NCBI GenBank assembly: GCA_029959085.1
Contig: JARWIR010000001.1
Coordinates: forward strand, 63,860,899 to 63,924,898
Source of the DNA: Nemophila menziesii
Taxonomy: Eukaryota > Streptophyta > Magnoliopsida > Boraginales > Hydrophyllaceae
DNA length: 64,000 nt
Direction of reading: 5' to 3'
A program made the position numbers and the translations under genes. Under the pieces are notes generated by a model that saw only the letters and a program-made list of their open reading frames with translations, did not search any database and was not told the origin of the DNA. Shown piece after piece: positions 10,441 through 22,430 of this stretch. How positions within the stretch are numbered: position 1 is the first letter of the stretch; each line of letters starts with the position of its first letter.

Positions 10441-11272
10441 AGACACTTCTCGAGTATAAGGGTAAGCAGCTAATATCATATTAAAACATGAGATTCCAAA
10501 AGAAACTTAGACAGAAATAAATTAGAATTCATAGTTTATACATGATGCAAAACCCAAGCTATGGGACGTTTAGTTCATACCTGAAGGAAATAAACTAAAA
10601 GAAATAATAAAAAAACATCATCTTGCTCTCTACAATAACTTGGAAGAATAAAACCTTAAGAACTAATTACTATGAGGCAAGGATGATTTACAAGTGATAT
10701 AAGGGTGTATTTATAGGTGTTTAGAAGACCTAATTCGTTTTCTTGAAGGAGAAGGTAAGTAGTGGACTCCAAGCCCAACTCAAATTCGTAACCCTAAAAC
10801 ATGAAATCAGGCCCGTTTTTGTTTTGGTCCTAGCAGCTTCAATACTCATCCGTTTGACGCGTATGAGTAGTTGAAATTCATCGTCTCGGAAAGATATTCA
10901 ACTTTTCTCTTGACCGTTTCTCCAAATTCTACACTGATTTTGAGACATAAGCTGATTTGTGGTCGTAGGTGCAGAAATTTAGATTTAAGGCAGCTTTTCC
11001 TTTTCCATGTTTTTAGATTTTCTTTCCTTATCTCTAATTACCATGCTTATCTCTTTCCTATCTTGTAGTCTTTGACTTGGACTCTAATTAATCTCCATAA
11101 TTATCTTTAAAGCTTCACTCTAAATAAATAATTAAACCCAATATGCTCTAAAAATATTATTTTACTAAATCAAGACTCAAAATAGGAAAGTGCACTATTT
11201 CTCAAGAAAAACGATTAGAAAGACTTCTAAATCGCTAAAAATGATGTCTCATCTTAATATAAATCTATCACA
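10441..11272 (-). repeat. LTR-like segment next to the gypsy gag remnant, unit 1
   Basis: The minus strand begins TGTGATAG at 11272, in the same relation to the gag-protease remnant as a 3' LTR. Its first 50 bases resemble the start of the 5' LTR kept in unit 2 (TGTGATAT at 39138, then GAGACATCATTTT in both). Further in, only patches match (for example AAATTTCTGCA and AAATCAGT), so the two LTRs are related but not close copies. The left boundary is an estimate, set by the end of the CACTA-related sequence. Confidence 0.45.
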
Positions 11273-12739
11273 AATGAGGATACATCAGTACTACCTCTTC
11301 TATGTTGAGCTTCTTGAATAGGGACTTTGGCATGAGATTGATACTCAGGTCTAAAGCACATAACGCTTTCCCAGTCTATCTTTCTCCAATGGCAATGGGA
11401 ATTGTGAAACTTCCGGGATCTTGTAACTTTGGTGGCAACTTGCCTTGGCATATAGCACTACACTCCTCAGGTGACCTAATCATCTCCCTAGTTTCTAAAT
11501 TTCATTTGTTAGAAATAATTTCCTTCATGAATGTAAGATATTTTGGCATTCTTTTTAGAGCTTCTACAAGCGGTATGTTGATATCTAATTTGCTCACCAT
11601 GTCAAGGAACTTCTTGAATTCTTCGTCATTATTCTTGTTTTTTACACATGATGGGAATGGTGGTGAAGGACGTGTGTTTACCAGTAAGCTTTTCTTCTTT
11701 TCTGGTGTCATCTTTGTAGGGACACTCTTTGGTTCAATTACCTCTTCGATTTTATCTTCAACTATTTCTTTAACCACCTCTTCAGGAATAGGGGTTGGTT
11801 CTTTGTGTTGTTTTGTTTCTTCCACTCTAGGTGGAGGTAATTGTTTTTCACTTCTTAATTCAACTGCATAACAAGAATTATCTTGAGGATTTATAGTATC
11901 GCTTGGAAACTGCCCTTTTGGCATGATTTGTATGGAACTAGCGATTTGTGATAGTGTATTCTAGAGTTGCTGTATAACCTATCTTGTTCTTTAAATATTT
12001 GTTGACTCGTCTTCATTCTTTCCTTCAGAGTATCCATGAATTTATCTAGACTTTGAAGGTTGCAATAAAGGTTGATCATATGTAGCTTGTTGCATTGAAT
12101 ATGAATAGTAATGTGGATCTTGATAATAATCTTCATACTTTGGAAATTGTTGATAGATTGATTGTGTTTGAGCTTGATAATAATCTTCATACTTTGGAAA
12201 TTGTTGATAGATTGGTTGTGGTTGAGCTTAATAATAATTTTGAGGTCGAGTTTTATAATAGTTACCTTGATTTTCGACCCAATTCTGATTTCGTGGGGAA
12301 CAATAATTAGCGTAATTTCCTGAAGGATGATAATTACCATTTGAATAATGGACTCTTTGATGAAATACAAAGGAAATCGAAGCCGCATTGTATGAAATTC
12401 TCCCAAAAATGATTTCTTTCTCCACAACTAGGACATGGAGGTATTGTGTTTATCTCACTCACCTGGGCTACGAATCTCCTCTCTAAACATGATTGTTCTT
12501 GTAATTTTTTGAGTTGTTGGCTTAATTATTTATTGTTAGTGCATCTAAGGTATCTTCCTCTTCTTTTTATGACTCTAACGGCCAACTTCTTTCAGTTTGA
12601 ATAACTCTTTCCATGATGATACGAGCATTCTCTGGATCTAATAACACAAAACTTCCATCTCCTAAATTATTTACCTTTGCCTTGAACTCGTTTTTGAGTC
12701 CTCCATAAAACATGGTTAATTGATATTCGGGTGAGGAGA
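11273..12739 (-). pseudogene. Tat/Athila-type Ty3/gypsy Gag-protease remnant, unit 1
   Basis: In minus-strand order: a degenerate Cys/His motif around 12420-12440; an Asn/Tyr-rich stretch with NAASISFV; an 18-residue repeat containing PIYQQFPKYEDYYQ; PQDNSCYAVELRSEKQLPPP; a Glu/Lys-rich linker; then DINIPLVEALKRMPKYLTFMKEI and a degenerate protease region (about 11450-11300). The LRSEK and IPLVEAL blocks are typical of Athila/Tat Gag-Pol. Several frameshifts are present and no pol domains follow. The gag N-terminus and 5' LTR kept in unit 2 are missing here because of the deletion ending at 12740-12752. Confidence 0.78.
12121..12228. repeat. Two 54-bp tandem repeats in the gypsy gag, unit 1
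   Basis: Two nearly identical 54-bp units (12121-12174 and 12175-12228) begin tgataataatcttcatac. On the minus strand each encodes 18 residues containing QQFPKYEDYYQAQ, a multiple of three that keeps the gag frame. Unit 2 has the same array at 36401-36508. Confidence 0.85.
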
Positions 12740-12812
12740 AGAGGATTTCTGGATATATCACAAATAGGGAGATATCATATTCCAATGAAGAGAAGAGGAT
12801 TTCTGGATATAT
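12736..12812. other. Deletion scar with templated 13-bp filler
   Basis: Relative to unit 2, 2106 bp (37023-39128) are replaced by 13 nt (12740-12752). The filler agaggatttctgg is an exact copy of 12794-12806, about 54 bp downstream. With its flanks (gaga on the left, atatat on the right) the copied block is 23 nt, at 12736-12758 and 12790-12812. Unit 2 has only the downstream copy (about 39165-39187). Confidence 0.88.
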
Positions 12813-15482
12813 ATGGAGTAGGGTTAACTAATTATAGCATTTCTTTTCTTTAAAACCGACATTAGTGGAATCAATTAGAAATATAAGAATGACGGATTGA
12901 AATCCTTTATCCATATATTTCATATGAGTCTGTATATCTTATTTTGTAATTAAGGGTTTATTGCACCGTTAGTCCATTTATTATGCAAAATAGCCAAACA
13001 TGAATATATGTATGTTTCAAAATAGCAAATATAAGTGTGGTACTCATAATCATTGTAACACTTGTTCTTATTAAGGATCAGATTTTCATATGTGTAATGA
13101 ACAAGGTGTGAGAGAAATACTTGAGTATAGTTGACTATTTATCATAACACAAGGACCAAATCCTAAAATTAATCCCCAAATACTTCAAATTCACAAAAAT
13201 ATACAAGACTCTGATTATATTTTGATGGATCAAGTTGGATTAATTAACATAAGTAGTATCTGTATACCATGAATGCAAATACCTTCCCATCTTCTTAGTC
13301 TTCTACACTATCACTCTTCCATTTGCCCAACTATAAGAATTTGGTTATTGTCTCTTTAGCTTCTATCAATATTTAATGGAGTTTGGGTTGTTTTTGGAAG
13401 AGTGAGACAGGATTTTTGTTTTCATGTTAGGTTTTATTTTTTTATTAATATTATTTAAAAATCCAAGTGTTCAAACATATTTCCCTTAAATAATTATATG
13501 TGTGTGACTCGCGTAAGTGTTTTACGTCATTACTAACATTGGCCAACTAGTATTTAGTTAAATGACCAACAACAGGAAAAAGTTGTAAGGATGACGGCTT
13601 AAACAGAAAAGTTTGAAACGTAGGTGATTTTTTCGGGGAAATACTGTAAAGATTTGTTACATTTCAGGTAGTTTTGCCCTCTTTTTTGTATTTCCTCTTG
13701 GTCTTAACAGGGTTAGTGATTATGGTAGTACATATTCTTGGTTTTTCAAAAACGTTAACCCTAGTTCTTTTACTCATGTTTAATTCATTCTCTCTAAATT
13801 TTAAACCATTTAAGACTTATTCAAAACTAGGGACAGTAGCAACATATTATAGAACATCTTTCACAACTTGATATGATTCAAGAATATGACTTAAAAAATT
13901 ATGCATATACTAATACCATCTAAGGTTTGAGTAGTTCCTTAAAACAAGAATCCTTTTCAAGGAATAATCCATATTTTCATCAATAGATTTAATAGCATTC
14001 ATTTTCTAACTAAACGGAGAAAAATTCAAGAAAGCTAAAATTTGTGCAAATTAAGTAGAATAAAAGGATTCAAGCTTATCATCAAAAGGATAATGCAATA
14101 TCATCACCATGTACCTTTCTAGTTATAAAATCAGACAAGTTTATGAAGAGAATATTGTAAGACTCCTCATTGATCTCATATGCCTTATCAGCAATTGTTT
14201 AGGCCATTTTTTGACAACCTCAATCAAAGCATAATTGACTTTGTGATGTGAAAATAATATTTTAATCTTTTTATGCCAAACACAAAAATCAAATTTTCCA
14301 TAATAAATAGATACCTCAATTCCAGTTGTTATCAGAATAGTACAATCTAACAACATTTAAAGCAAATACTGAGTAATACAAGCACTTCAAAGTAATTAGA
14401 TACTTTATAATCACAAGTTTGTAAATAAGTTCTGGAAATAGAAAAATCTACAAAAAATCATACTATCCAAAAAAAAACCAAATGTTTGAAAAATATATTA
14501 AGCACCCAAGAAATTTATAGATCAAAACCTTTTGAAAGAAAGCCCAAAAATTTTAATAAATTCATAAAGAAAACAAGTTATGGTTTTGAAGTTTTTACCA
14601 CAAATGAAAAGGTTTAAACTTCCATTAATTTTAAGAACACCAAGAACAACTAAAGAAATGGTAGAAAATAAAAGACACAAAAATTTATCACAGATCCACT
14701 AAACCTACATCCAAGTTCAGCTTTGGTCAGAGTAATTCGTCCACTTGAAAATGCTTTAAATTACAAGGTTCCATTCAAAGCATCTCAAACAACCACCAAA
14801 TCCAGATTTACCTAGTAAAATTGCAAATTACAAAACCCTATCAAACTAAATTGACTAGTCAATTAAAGAATCAAGATGATTTTGTATAGTATATGATTTA
14901 CAATCAATGTTACAAGTATTGTAAACTATTACAAGACTAAATGAGAACCCCTGGTCTTGCAAGTATTTGGAGGATAAAAGAGAGTGTCTGGATATAAAAG
15001 AGAAGAAAAAACTGAATAATGAAGCTTGGATCAGGAAGGAATGATGAGACGGAAATGATTAGCTGGAAATGGTTTGGTTTAGTGACACGTCTTTCACAAA
15101 GGATTGGGAGCCAGCAGTGGTGGTTGCGATCTTGATAGTTCAGGCAGCATAAGTCAGAAAAGAACGTGACGTTGCTATATTAGAAATGTTATTGAAGGAG
15201 AAGCATGGGCTCTCCTGCTGGCTTTGATATCCGCAGGGATTCTCAATATCCCGGGTAACTCCTTCTACCCTTACAACCTTGAGCTTGTTCAAGGTTTTTT
15301 TAACCAGGCTAGGCTCCATTGCAGTCTTAAACCCCATGTTGTAGAAATACAAGGATGGCCCAACCGATTTCCTCTTTGAAAAGTTTTGTACATTAATAGA
15401 AGATTTAATTTCACAGATAATGTACTTGCAAAGTGCATAAGGAGGAATATCAACATTTTTGGATGAAATGATCCTTCTGTTA
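12813..15482. other. AT-rich stretch with a possible copia gag relic, unit 1
   Basis: There are no long open frames. On the minus strand about 14340-14110 reads a degraded stretch (KFDFCVWHKKIK, then after a frameshift ADKAYEINEESYN and INLSDFITRKV) that resembles the W..K and DEKA..I blocks of plant copia Gag. A minus-strand open stretch at 15140-15520 has no relative I recognise. The rest appears to be non-coding. Confidence 0.4.
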
Positions 15483-15494
15483 TTAGCTCTTTTA
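15483..15494. repeat. Target-site duplication TTAGCTCTTTTA of the older LINE, unit 1 side
   Basis: This 12-bp sequence precedes the T-rich run that is the complement of the LINE poly(A) tail. The partner copy is not in unit 1, because the LINE 5' end was deleted, but unit 2 keeps both (41860-41871 and 47264-47275). Confidence 0.7.
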
Positions 15495-15615
15495 GTTTTA
15501 TTTTTTTTCTCATCAAACAAATTTTTTATTAAGGATCAACCAACCATAAACGTTTACAACTTTTAAGCAACTACAAAACAGCTAAAAATAAAGTATCAGT
15601 TATTACATATTTCTG

Positions 15616-18600
15616 CTAACTTTTAGAAATATCCTTAAGATTCCACCTATCAGCTATAACATCTCTTCTTTTCTTTACCTTAAACTTTCTACTATTGTGT
15701 GATTTCATAAACAAAAATCTCTGAATGTTGTGCATCACTTCCTCTTCATTCTTAACCTTCCGGTTATGCACAATCGCGTTCCTGTTACTCCACATTATGT
15801 ATACAAAGTGTAATACATCCTCCATATATGAAATTTAAAAATTTATCATCTATGTGAGCTAATACGAATTCCCAGAACTCCTCCCAGTCTTTACACCCAA
15901 GTCATCTCCCACCACTCAAACCAACACATCGTATAATAATTCTCTTTGCAAAGGAACACTCAAAAAAGATATGATCTCTGGTTTCAACCGCATTGTGACA
16001 GCTCATACAATTACTATCATAACAAATACCCCACTCTACCATTCTAGACTTTGTAGGCAACCTATCAAGGCACGCTAACCATGTTACGAAGCAACACCTA
16101 GGCACATTCATATTAAACCACACCAGTATTGTCCACTCTAATATCATACCAGTGCCCTGTACTACCTTTAAAGTTTTTTTAAAGGAAAATTTACCGTTTA
16201 CATTAGAAGACCAATTTATAATATCCTCATCATCTATAAGTTTTGGCATAATATCAGACAATCCACTCAAAATCCCAGGAAAGTGCCACCTACCCCTTAT
16301 ATGGTAACTTTGCACAATTCTATTCCTTCATAAGTGATCCTGCATACAATCTCTCGTGAGGTTCTCACTTATGTTATTATCTCCTATAAATATATCCCAA
16401 AATACAAAGGTATAAGGTCTATATCTCACTGTGTGACTGACAAACTGACAGGCCACTTCTAGCAATTTCAAAATCTTCTTCCATATCCATGAGAAGTCCT
16501 GTTTTATATTAATACCCCATACACATTCTCCTCTAAATATTTTAGCATGAGCCCATGTACTGATCAAATTTTCTCCTTTCCTAAATACCCTCCAAAATAT
16601 TCTAAGTAAGCATACCTTATTCAAGATTTCCAAATTTGGTAAACTAAGTCCCCCTTCAACCTTACTCCTACAAACCTTACTCCAAGCCACCTTTGCCCCC
16701 TTTGCTCCCTCTAGATTACCCCTCCAAAGGAAGCTTGGAAATTTTTGTTCTATCTTATAAATCACATTTTTTGGTAGCAAAAAACACCCTACTCCAATAT
16801 AGAACTTTGCTCACCAAGACCGTACTGATCAACTCTAGTCTCCCTGTATATGTTTGCAACCTATTACTCCAAATATTAATACTCTCACATATCTTATCCA
16901 CTAGTTTATTTGCATCCTCCATACACAACTTTGAAGCTCTCAAAGGAACTCCAAAATACTTTACTGGTAAGAAACCTTCTTTGATATTAAGTATATTTAA
17001 AATATCATCTTTCATTGTTCTAGAAACTCCCCCAATATATACTTCACTTTTGCTATTGCTTATTTTCAACCCAGACAGCCTAGCAAAGATATCTAACACC
17101 TGTTTGACAAACTAGACGAATCACCATTAGTATCCATAAAAATAAGCAGATCTTCTGCAAAGATAACATGATTAAGTTTAATTCTCTTGCATCTTGGATG
17201 AAATCCAAACCTCTTATTCAAGCCAATAGCCTGGAATAAAGCTGTGAAACTCTGCATACATAAAACAAAGAGATAAGGGGACAGTGGGTCCCCTTGTCTC
17301 AAACCTCTCTTTCCTTGAAAAAAACCTACCATTTCTCCATTAAATCCAATTGAATAGCTAGGTGAAGTAACACAGATCATGATCCAATTTATAAATATAC
17401 TAGGAAATTTCATTTCTCTAAGTGTGTTATGAATGAAACTCCAATTCAAACTGTCATAAGCCTTTTGAATATCCACATTTATTGTACATCTAGGAATGAT
17501 GTTCTTTTTCTCATAATCATGTAGAATATCCTAGCTACTATTATATTATCACAAATAAATCGCCCACTCACAAAAGCTGACTGGTACTTGGAAATAACAG
17601 ACCCTAAAACCTCCTTCAACCTATCTAAAATTACTCTTGAAAAGGTTTTATAAGATGTATTAACACATGATATTGGTCTAAAACTTCTAACATTAGAGGG
17701 GTTTTCCACCTTAGGAATCAAAGTTATATTAGTAGCATTAACTTCCCTCAACATGAAACTACTCTCAAAATTCTCCTGAATAGCCCTATAGATATCATCC
17801 CCCACCACACTCCAAGCTTTGTTATAAAATCATGAAGTAAGTCCATCGGGACCTGGACATTTATTTTCATCTATTGAGAACAGGGCATTTTTTATTTCTT
17901 CTTTTGTTACAGGTCTGGTAAGTCTCTCTATCTGACTCTGAGTAAGGCTTGTATGTAATAACTGTTCAAGCACCTCAACTGAGTACTCCTCCTCACTACT
18001 ATCCTTAGTCCCAATAAGATTGGTATAGAACTTGATGAATTTTAGCTTAATCTCTTCAGGTGTAGTCAAAACATTCCCACTGTCATCCACCAAAGTAGTG
18101 ATTCTATTTCTAGCTTGTCTGTCCTTTATCAACTTATAATAATAGGCAGTACTACTATCACTGTTACTAGTCCAGCAAGCTCTAGATTTTTGCTTTAAAA
18201 CCTCATTTTCATGCATAACAGCCTCTTCTAATTGCACCAGTATGGCCTTCTCTTCGGATTGAACCAACTCGTCGCCTTGTCCATTCATAATCTTATTCTG
18301 CAGCACTTCTAAATCTCCTCTCAACAATGTAATATAGTGAGGGTCCTTCTTAAAATATTTGATATTAGAACTCCTCAAATCTTTCTTAACACTTATCTGT
18401 TTAGTACACAGCTTGAACATATATGATCCATTAACCTCAATATCATAGGCTTGTCTCACCACCTCAATGAATTCACTGTGTTTACTCCATATATAAAAAA
18501 TCTAAAGGGGTAAGGGTTCCTTTTCTGTTGTTTCCCAATCTCCAAATGAAGCACACGGTGATCCGAGGTTGAAGGTGCTAAACATAGTAGATTGGACTGT

Positions 18601-19230
18601 ATATTATCAAGCGACTTTAAATTGATAAGGAACATGTCTATTTTGCTTACTCTAAGCTTTATAATACTTCTATTACTCCATGTATAAAGGTTTCCACAAG
18701 TTTGGTGTCCATATAATTCAGATTCCTTCACACAATCTCCAAACTTCTCTGCATATTCATTCAGCTCTGTGTAGTGTAACCTTTCCTCAATCTTCAATAT
18801 CTCATTTAAATCTCCAATACACCCAAAGCTCATTGTACTATAAATTTGACTCCATCTGATCATATCCTTCCACAAAATCCTCCTTTGCTTTTCATCATTA
18901 CTAGCATACACCACACAAAGTATAATAGTTATATTCTTATTAGAGTCAACAATCTCCACCAAATTAGCTTGGACTGTTTCCTCAATAAGAGTAATTTTAA
19001 TTGCCTCATATTTCCAAATAATCCATATTCTACCCCTAGGATCTTTATTATAATTATGAATGATATTATAATTCCTGAAATGCTCATCCATAATTCCCTT
19101 CATATTAGTGAACTGAACTTTGTTTTTAATAAGCACATCACTTGAACCTTTTTATTGAACATGTAATTTAAGACATCTAGTTTTCTAAGGGAATGTTCAT
19201 CCCCCTTACATTCCATGATCCTATGATCAT
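15616..19230 (-). pseudogene. Older LINE ORF2 (endonuclease and reverse transcriptase), unit 1
   Basis: ORF2 begins at 19230 with MIIGSWNVRGMN, the start of an APE-type endonuclease, then shifts frame. Blocks follow in order: GDLNE and SKIDMFLINL with SDHRVLHLE (endonuclease, 18800-18540); ENKCPGPDG, ITLIPKV, FRPISCVN and YQSAFVSGR (RT, 17900-17560); DIQKAYDSLNW, GLRQGDPLSPYLF and FAEDLLIF (RT core, 17476-17130); and a C-terminal zf-RVT region (CHNAVETRDHIFFEC, about 16010). The catalytic box reads FAED instead of FADD. More than five frame breaks and stops show the gene is dead, and it has more breaks than the unit 2 copy. Confidence 0.88.
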
Positions 19231-20421
19231 GGATCAAGAGGTTTGGGCTGAGTCCCTCTCGATCATGTGCACTGTTTATGATTATAACTATGTCATCATA
19301 AAGAGCAGACAAGGGACTGCTTAAAACTTTAAAAGAATTACCCTCAGAAGTTGGAGATGTAACTCTACTACTCCCCACCTTATTCCTTCTTGAAATAAAC
19401 TTCCATGGTTCCTTAGATACCTCTACTTCCACATTTTGTACTATCTGAATACCCTTTCCTCTATCCACCTTCCTATTCTGATTGTTTATTATCCCTTCAT
19501 CTTTGTGTTTAGGTACCCATACCTTTTTCTCAGCCTGTTTATCAGCTTTACATAAATCATGATCAAAACTCTTACACCTTGGGCACTGATTAGGTCTCCA
19601 TTCATATAAAACCTCTACTTCATCAAGATCCTCAAAACCTGTGTCAACATACAACTTATTTGGCAACTTTTCTCTTAGATTGACCTCCACACAAATTCTT
19701 GCATACCCCAACCTTGATCTAGCTTCTGTTATTGAATCCATTTGTATAGTTAGACCTATACCACTAGCAATATAACCCAAACCATCCTTTGTCCAAAGAT
19801 TCATAGGAACATTTCTTAACCTAATCCACAATGGTACCTGTTCAATCTCAATCTTACCAAATTGCATATCCGGTGTCCATTCTCGTAAAAACAAAGGCCT
19901 ACCACTTACATGCCATATCTGTTCCATTTTTTTTTGTTCAAATCATATCTGTTCCATAGCTAACTGCTTTTCTCCTCATTTTCAAAACATAACACATACA
20001 TATTTCCATTTGATTTTACATTAACTTTACCAAAATCACCCCACTGATATCTCATGAAATTAGTTATCATATAGAACTGTGGAGCTGGTCCAATAAACTG
20101 CCTAATTAAACAATTCCCCCAAATTCTACCACCATCATCGAATATATTCTGTGGTGGTTTAATCACAATTCTCTCCTCGTTCATAAGGGGTTCATGAAAT
20201 TCTAACTGGAGTTTATTACTAATTTTCCCCTTAAAAAGATTAGCCATTCAATTTTTACTTACCGGAGTAGCCAGAGTAGCCACAGCAGGAATATCAACTT
20301 TAACGACTTCGGTTTCCTCAACTATTGGAATCGGAATAACAGGAACCCTACTCGCCTCCTTACTCACAACAACACTGTTCTGTTTTGTTATCATCAGTGT
20401 AGGTGTACTCAATTTTGCTGT
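19231..20421 (-). pseudogene. Older LINE ORF1 fragment, unit 1
   Basis: The minus strand encodes part of a DUF4283-type ORF1 protein (FHEPLMNEER.., GNCLIRQFIGPAPQFYMI, FGKVNV) and, in a second frame, RPLFLREWTPDMQFGKIEIEQVPLWIRL followed by a degenerate Cys/His motif CPRCKSFDHDLC. ORF1 proteins bind element RNA. The N-terminal end is cut at 20421; the first codons of the open frame at 20248-20448 actually come from fused Copia-B sequence. A stop and an A-tailed 15-nt insertion at 19928-19943 separate the two frames. Confidence 0.8.
19914..19957 (-). mobile_element. Ultra-short A-tailed insertion with 14-bp duplications, unit 1
   Basis: On the minus strand ATGGAACAGATATG occurs twice (complements of 19944-19957 and 19914-19927), separated by ATTTGAAC plus eight A residues. 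The tail is one A longer than in unit 2. The arrangement (target duplication, short sequence, A-run, target duplication) is that of an extremely 5'-truncated retro-insertion. Confidence 0.55.
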
Positions 20422-20423
20422 AA
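20421..20423. other. Junction of the 6143-bp deletion that removed CYP706
   Basis: The left flank ends ttgctgt (46787 in unit 2) and the right flank begins atatctgag (52931), with one extra A between them at 20422. Unit 1 therefore lacks 46788-52930. Both break points lie inside transposon coding sequence, and unit 2 is continuous across each, so loss from unit 1 is the simpler reading. Confidence 0.88.
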
Positions 20424-22004
20424 TATCTGAGTTTATAGCTTTAGACAAAGATGCTGAGGAAGCCGAGTGGCTTCAGAATTTTTTTAAAGGATATTCCTAA
20501 TTGGCCAAAGCCTGTGTCAGCTATTTGCATACATTGAGATGGTCAGAGTGTCATTGGTAGGGCACCAAACGATATGTATAACGGTAAGTCTAGACAAATA
20601 CGTCGTAGAGACAATCTCGTTAGAAAACTGCTCTCAAACGGAGTTATTACAATTGATTATGTTTGATCAAAGTATAATATAGCGGATCCACTGACCAAAG
20701 TTCTACAAAGAGAGAAAATGCGAGTATTGTCAGGAGGAATGGGTCTTAAGCCTATGAAAGTTGAGTTGCCATGACGGGAACCCTAGCTAGTAGAGTGGAG
20801 ATCCTACAATTTCGGGTCAAAGGGAAAACTAAATCATGAAACTGCAACTTGGTGTGACGCACTATGGGGAGACCTCAACAAACCATTAATAGGGCAAAAT
20901 AAAACAATGCTACTTGTAAAAGTAAAGGATAATTTAAACTTTTAATGGTTCTTGTATCTTCTATATCATAAGATAAAGTAATGCAGAATACTCTAGACAA
21001 GAAACCACCTATATGCATAACATGGGTAGGGCCGCCCTACAAGAATTTTTAAAGACAAAATTCTGTGACGGTTATTCATGAAATACCAAGAGTCGCCTAA
21101 GGCCGTAAATGGACACAACTGTGAGAACCAAATAATGTTAGGAACTATACTATGTAAGTTCTCTTGTCTTGTTTTACACAAAAGCTGAATAGTTCAAGAC
21201 ATCACGTTCACTAGTTAGCAAATAAATCTGATAGCTCTTACTAGAGAAGGTTCAAGGCCAAAAGCTACCTTTCTCGATGTAGTACTCTTCCGCGCTTCTC
21301 TCTCGCTCTCTCTTGTGTTTAGCATTCTTTGGCATAATTTTTTTAAGGTAGTTAGTCAATTTCCATTCATGTGGGGATTGTTAGTCAAATGAGATTTTAC
21401 CCAAGTGATGACAATGTTTACGATGATAGTCAGTAACTTAATTTATAGAAATGATTCGAATATTGAAACATTGATTACAGTTGTAAAGATTAACGTAATA
21501 TGTTCATCAGGTTAAAATTATTTGAAATTGAATGTGAAATCGAGTCAAGAATTTGAAGAAAATAAAGGAATTTTATTTCCTTTGGTTATGAAGCTAAGCA
21601 GAAAAAAAAAAACTGCTAGGCTGGGGTTTCAAACCTAAACCTCCAGCCCGGTGGGCTTTTGGGCCACAGTTTCATAACATCTGGACCAACCCATGCTTTT
21701 CTCTTCTTTAGTAAACGTCGTATCTTCAACTGAAACATCACAACTCTTTGCCAAGCCACCTTTTATCTTCTATAAATAGTTGGCCAACTAAACCATTTTC
21801 TTCATTCATTTTTTTTAAAGCATCAAACATTAAAATTATAAGAGAGAGATAGAAAGAAGCAACTTTATGAAGTTTGTTGAAATTCTTAAGAATTCGTGTG
21901 TTAGTTTCTTCTGAATTGTTTTGTCGTTGTATCCTGAAGGTTGAATCCAAAAAATGTAAGACACCAGTACGTGGCCTAAATACATTAAAGACATCGGATC
22001 CAAT
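20423..22004 (+). mobile_element. Copia-B 3' fragment (RNase H end, 3' UTR, 3' LTR), unit 1
   Basis: The region starts inside RNase H (blocks [32 protein letters not shown] up to about 20775), followed by an untranslated region of about 600 bp. A purine-rich gtgggga run precedes a TGTTAGTC LTR start at 21379. The LTR contains a TATA-like ctataaatag near 21769-21778 and is cut at 22004, where sequence jumps to the motif-rich region. RNase H has stops and a frameshift, so it is non-functional. Confidence 0.75.
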
Positions 22005-22430
22005 ATATTTTTTTAAATGTTTATACAAATAAAACACAACAGTATCTTTAGAGACAATTTTGGTCGTGTGTAATGACATTATAAGTATTCGAGAATGACC
22101 TTTTTCAAGACGACAAAATTTCTATCAAAAGACGAAACCAATAAAGATGACAAATTTTTTCAACTATTTAAAATAAAAAATAAATTATCGCGAATGATAT
22201 CTTTTAAAAAGATATGTCATCATTAATGACATATCTCTTTAAAGACGATAATTTTTCGTCTCAAAAGAATTGTGATTTTTTTTTTAAAAATACCCGCTAG
22301 TGCCAACGAAACGCGTGGCCCGTTGACATTGTCCATTATTTAAAGACGACAATCATTTCCTCTTTATAGATCTCGTCTTTGAAGATGTGCGATGTAATAT
22401 TGTTTGATTGAAAATGATTTATTAATCGGT
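22005..22430. mobile_element. Inverted AAAGACGA-motif region, possible CACTA or MITE end, unit 1
   Basis: Short motifs of the type aaagacga and tcgtctt recur in both orientations (for example aagacgac near 22109, aaagacgat near 22241, cgtctc near 22257, aaagacgac near 22342, ctcgtctttg near 22368). A perfect 11-bp hairpin lies at 22210-22236 (agatatgtcat, loop catta, atgacatatct). Dense, mutually inverted short motifs are typical of subterminal regions of plant CACTA elements, where the DNA-binding protein attaches. No exact CACTA terminus was located. Confidence 0.45.

Larger units (their letters stand above)
15495..20421 (-). mobile_element. Older L1-type LINE, 5'-deleted copy, unit 1
   Basis: This is the same insertion as 41872-47263 in unit 2. 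The 3' end is at the low-coordinate side with an A-rich tail. It is truncated on the other side by the 6143-bp deletion, whose junction at 20421-20423 fuses ORF1 of this LINE to the RNase H of Copia-B. Both ORFs are broken. Confidence 0.88.

Noticed and set aside
11302..11871. 189-codon plus-strand frame opposite the gypsy gag (also 35582-36151)
   Set aside because: It is the antisense shadow of the minus-strand Gag, which carries recognisable family motifs; the plus-strand protein has none.
12121..12228. CRISPR-like or satellite array
   Set aside because: Only two directly adjacent 54-bp copies without spacers, in frame with a gag gene. It is an internal coding repeat.
15140..15520. 126-codon minus-strand frame beside the LINE target site
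   Set aside because: The frame crosses the LINE insertion border, so it is partly LINE tail. The remainder matches no family I recognise, so no gene is called.
16693..17115. Plus-strand frames opposite the older LINE RT (also 43059-43538 and 18846-19145)
   Set aside because: They are antisense shadows of RT and endonuclease blocks. The hydrophobic look comes from reading AT-rich coding DNA backwards.
20248..20448. 66-codon minus-strand frame starting MSKAINSD
   Set aside because: Its first residues are Copia-B sequence fused to LINE ORF1 by the 6.1 kb deletion. It is a hybrid artefact of the junction, not a gene.
22210..22236. Rho-independent terminator or microRNA precursor
   Set aside because: The genome is plant nuclear DNA, the stem has only 11 AT-rich pairs, and the hairpin lies among transposon-like inverted motifs. 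A terminal-repeat explanation fits better.
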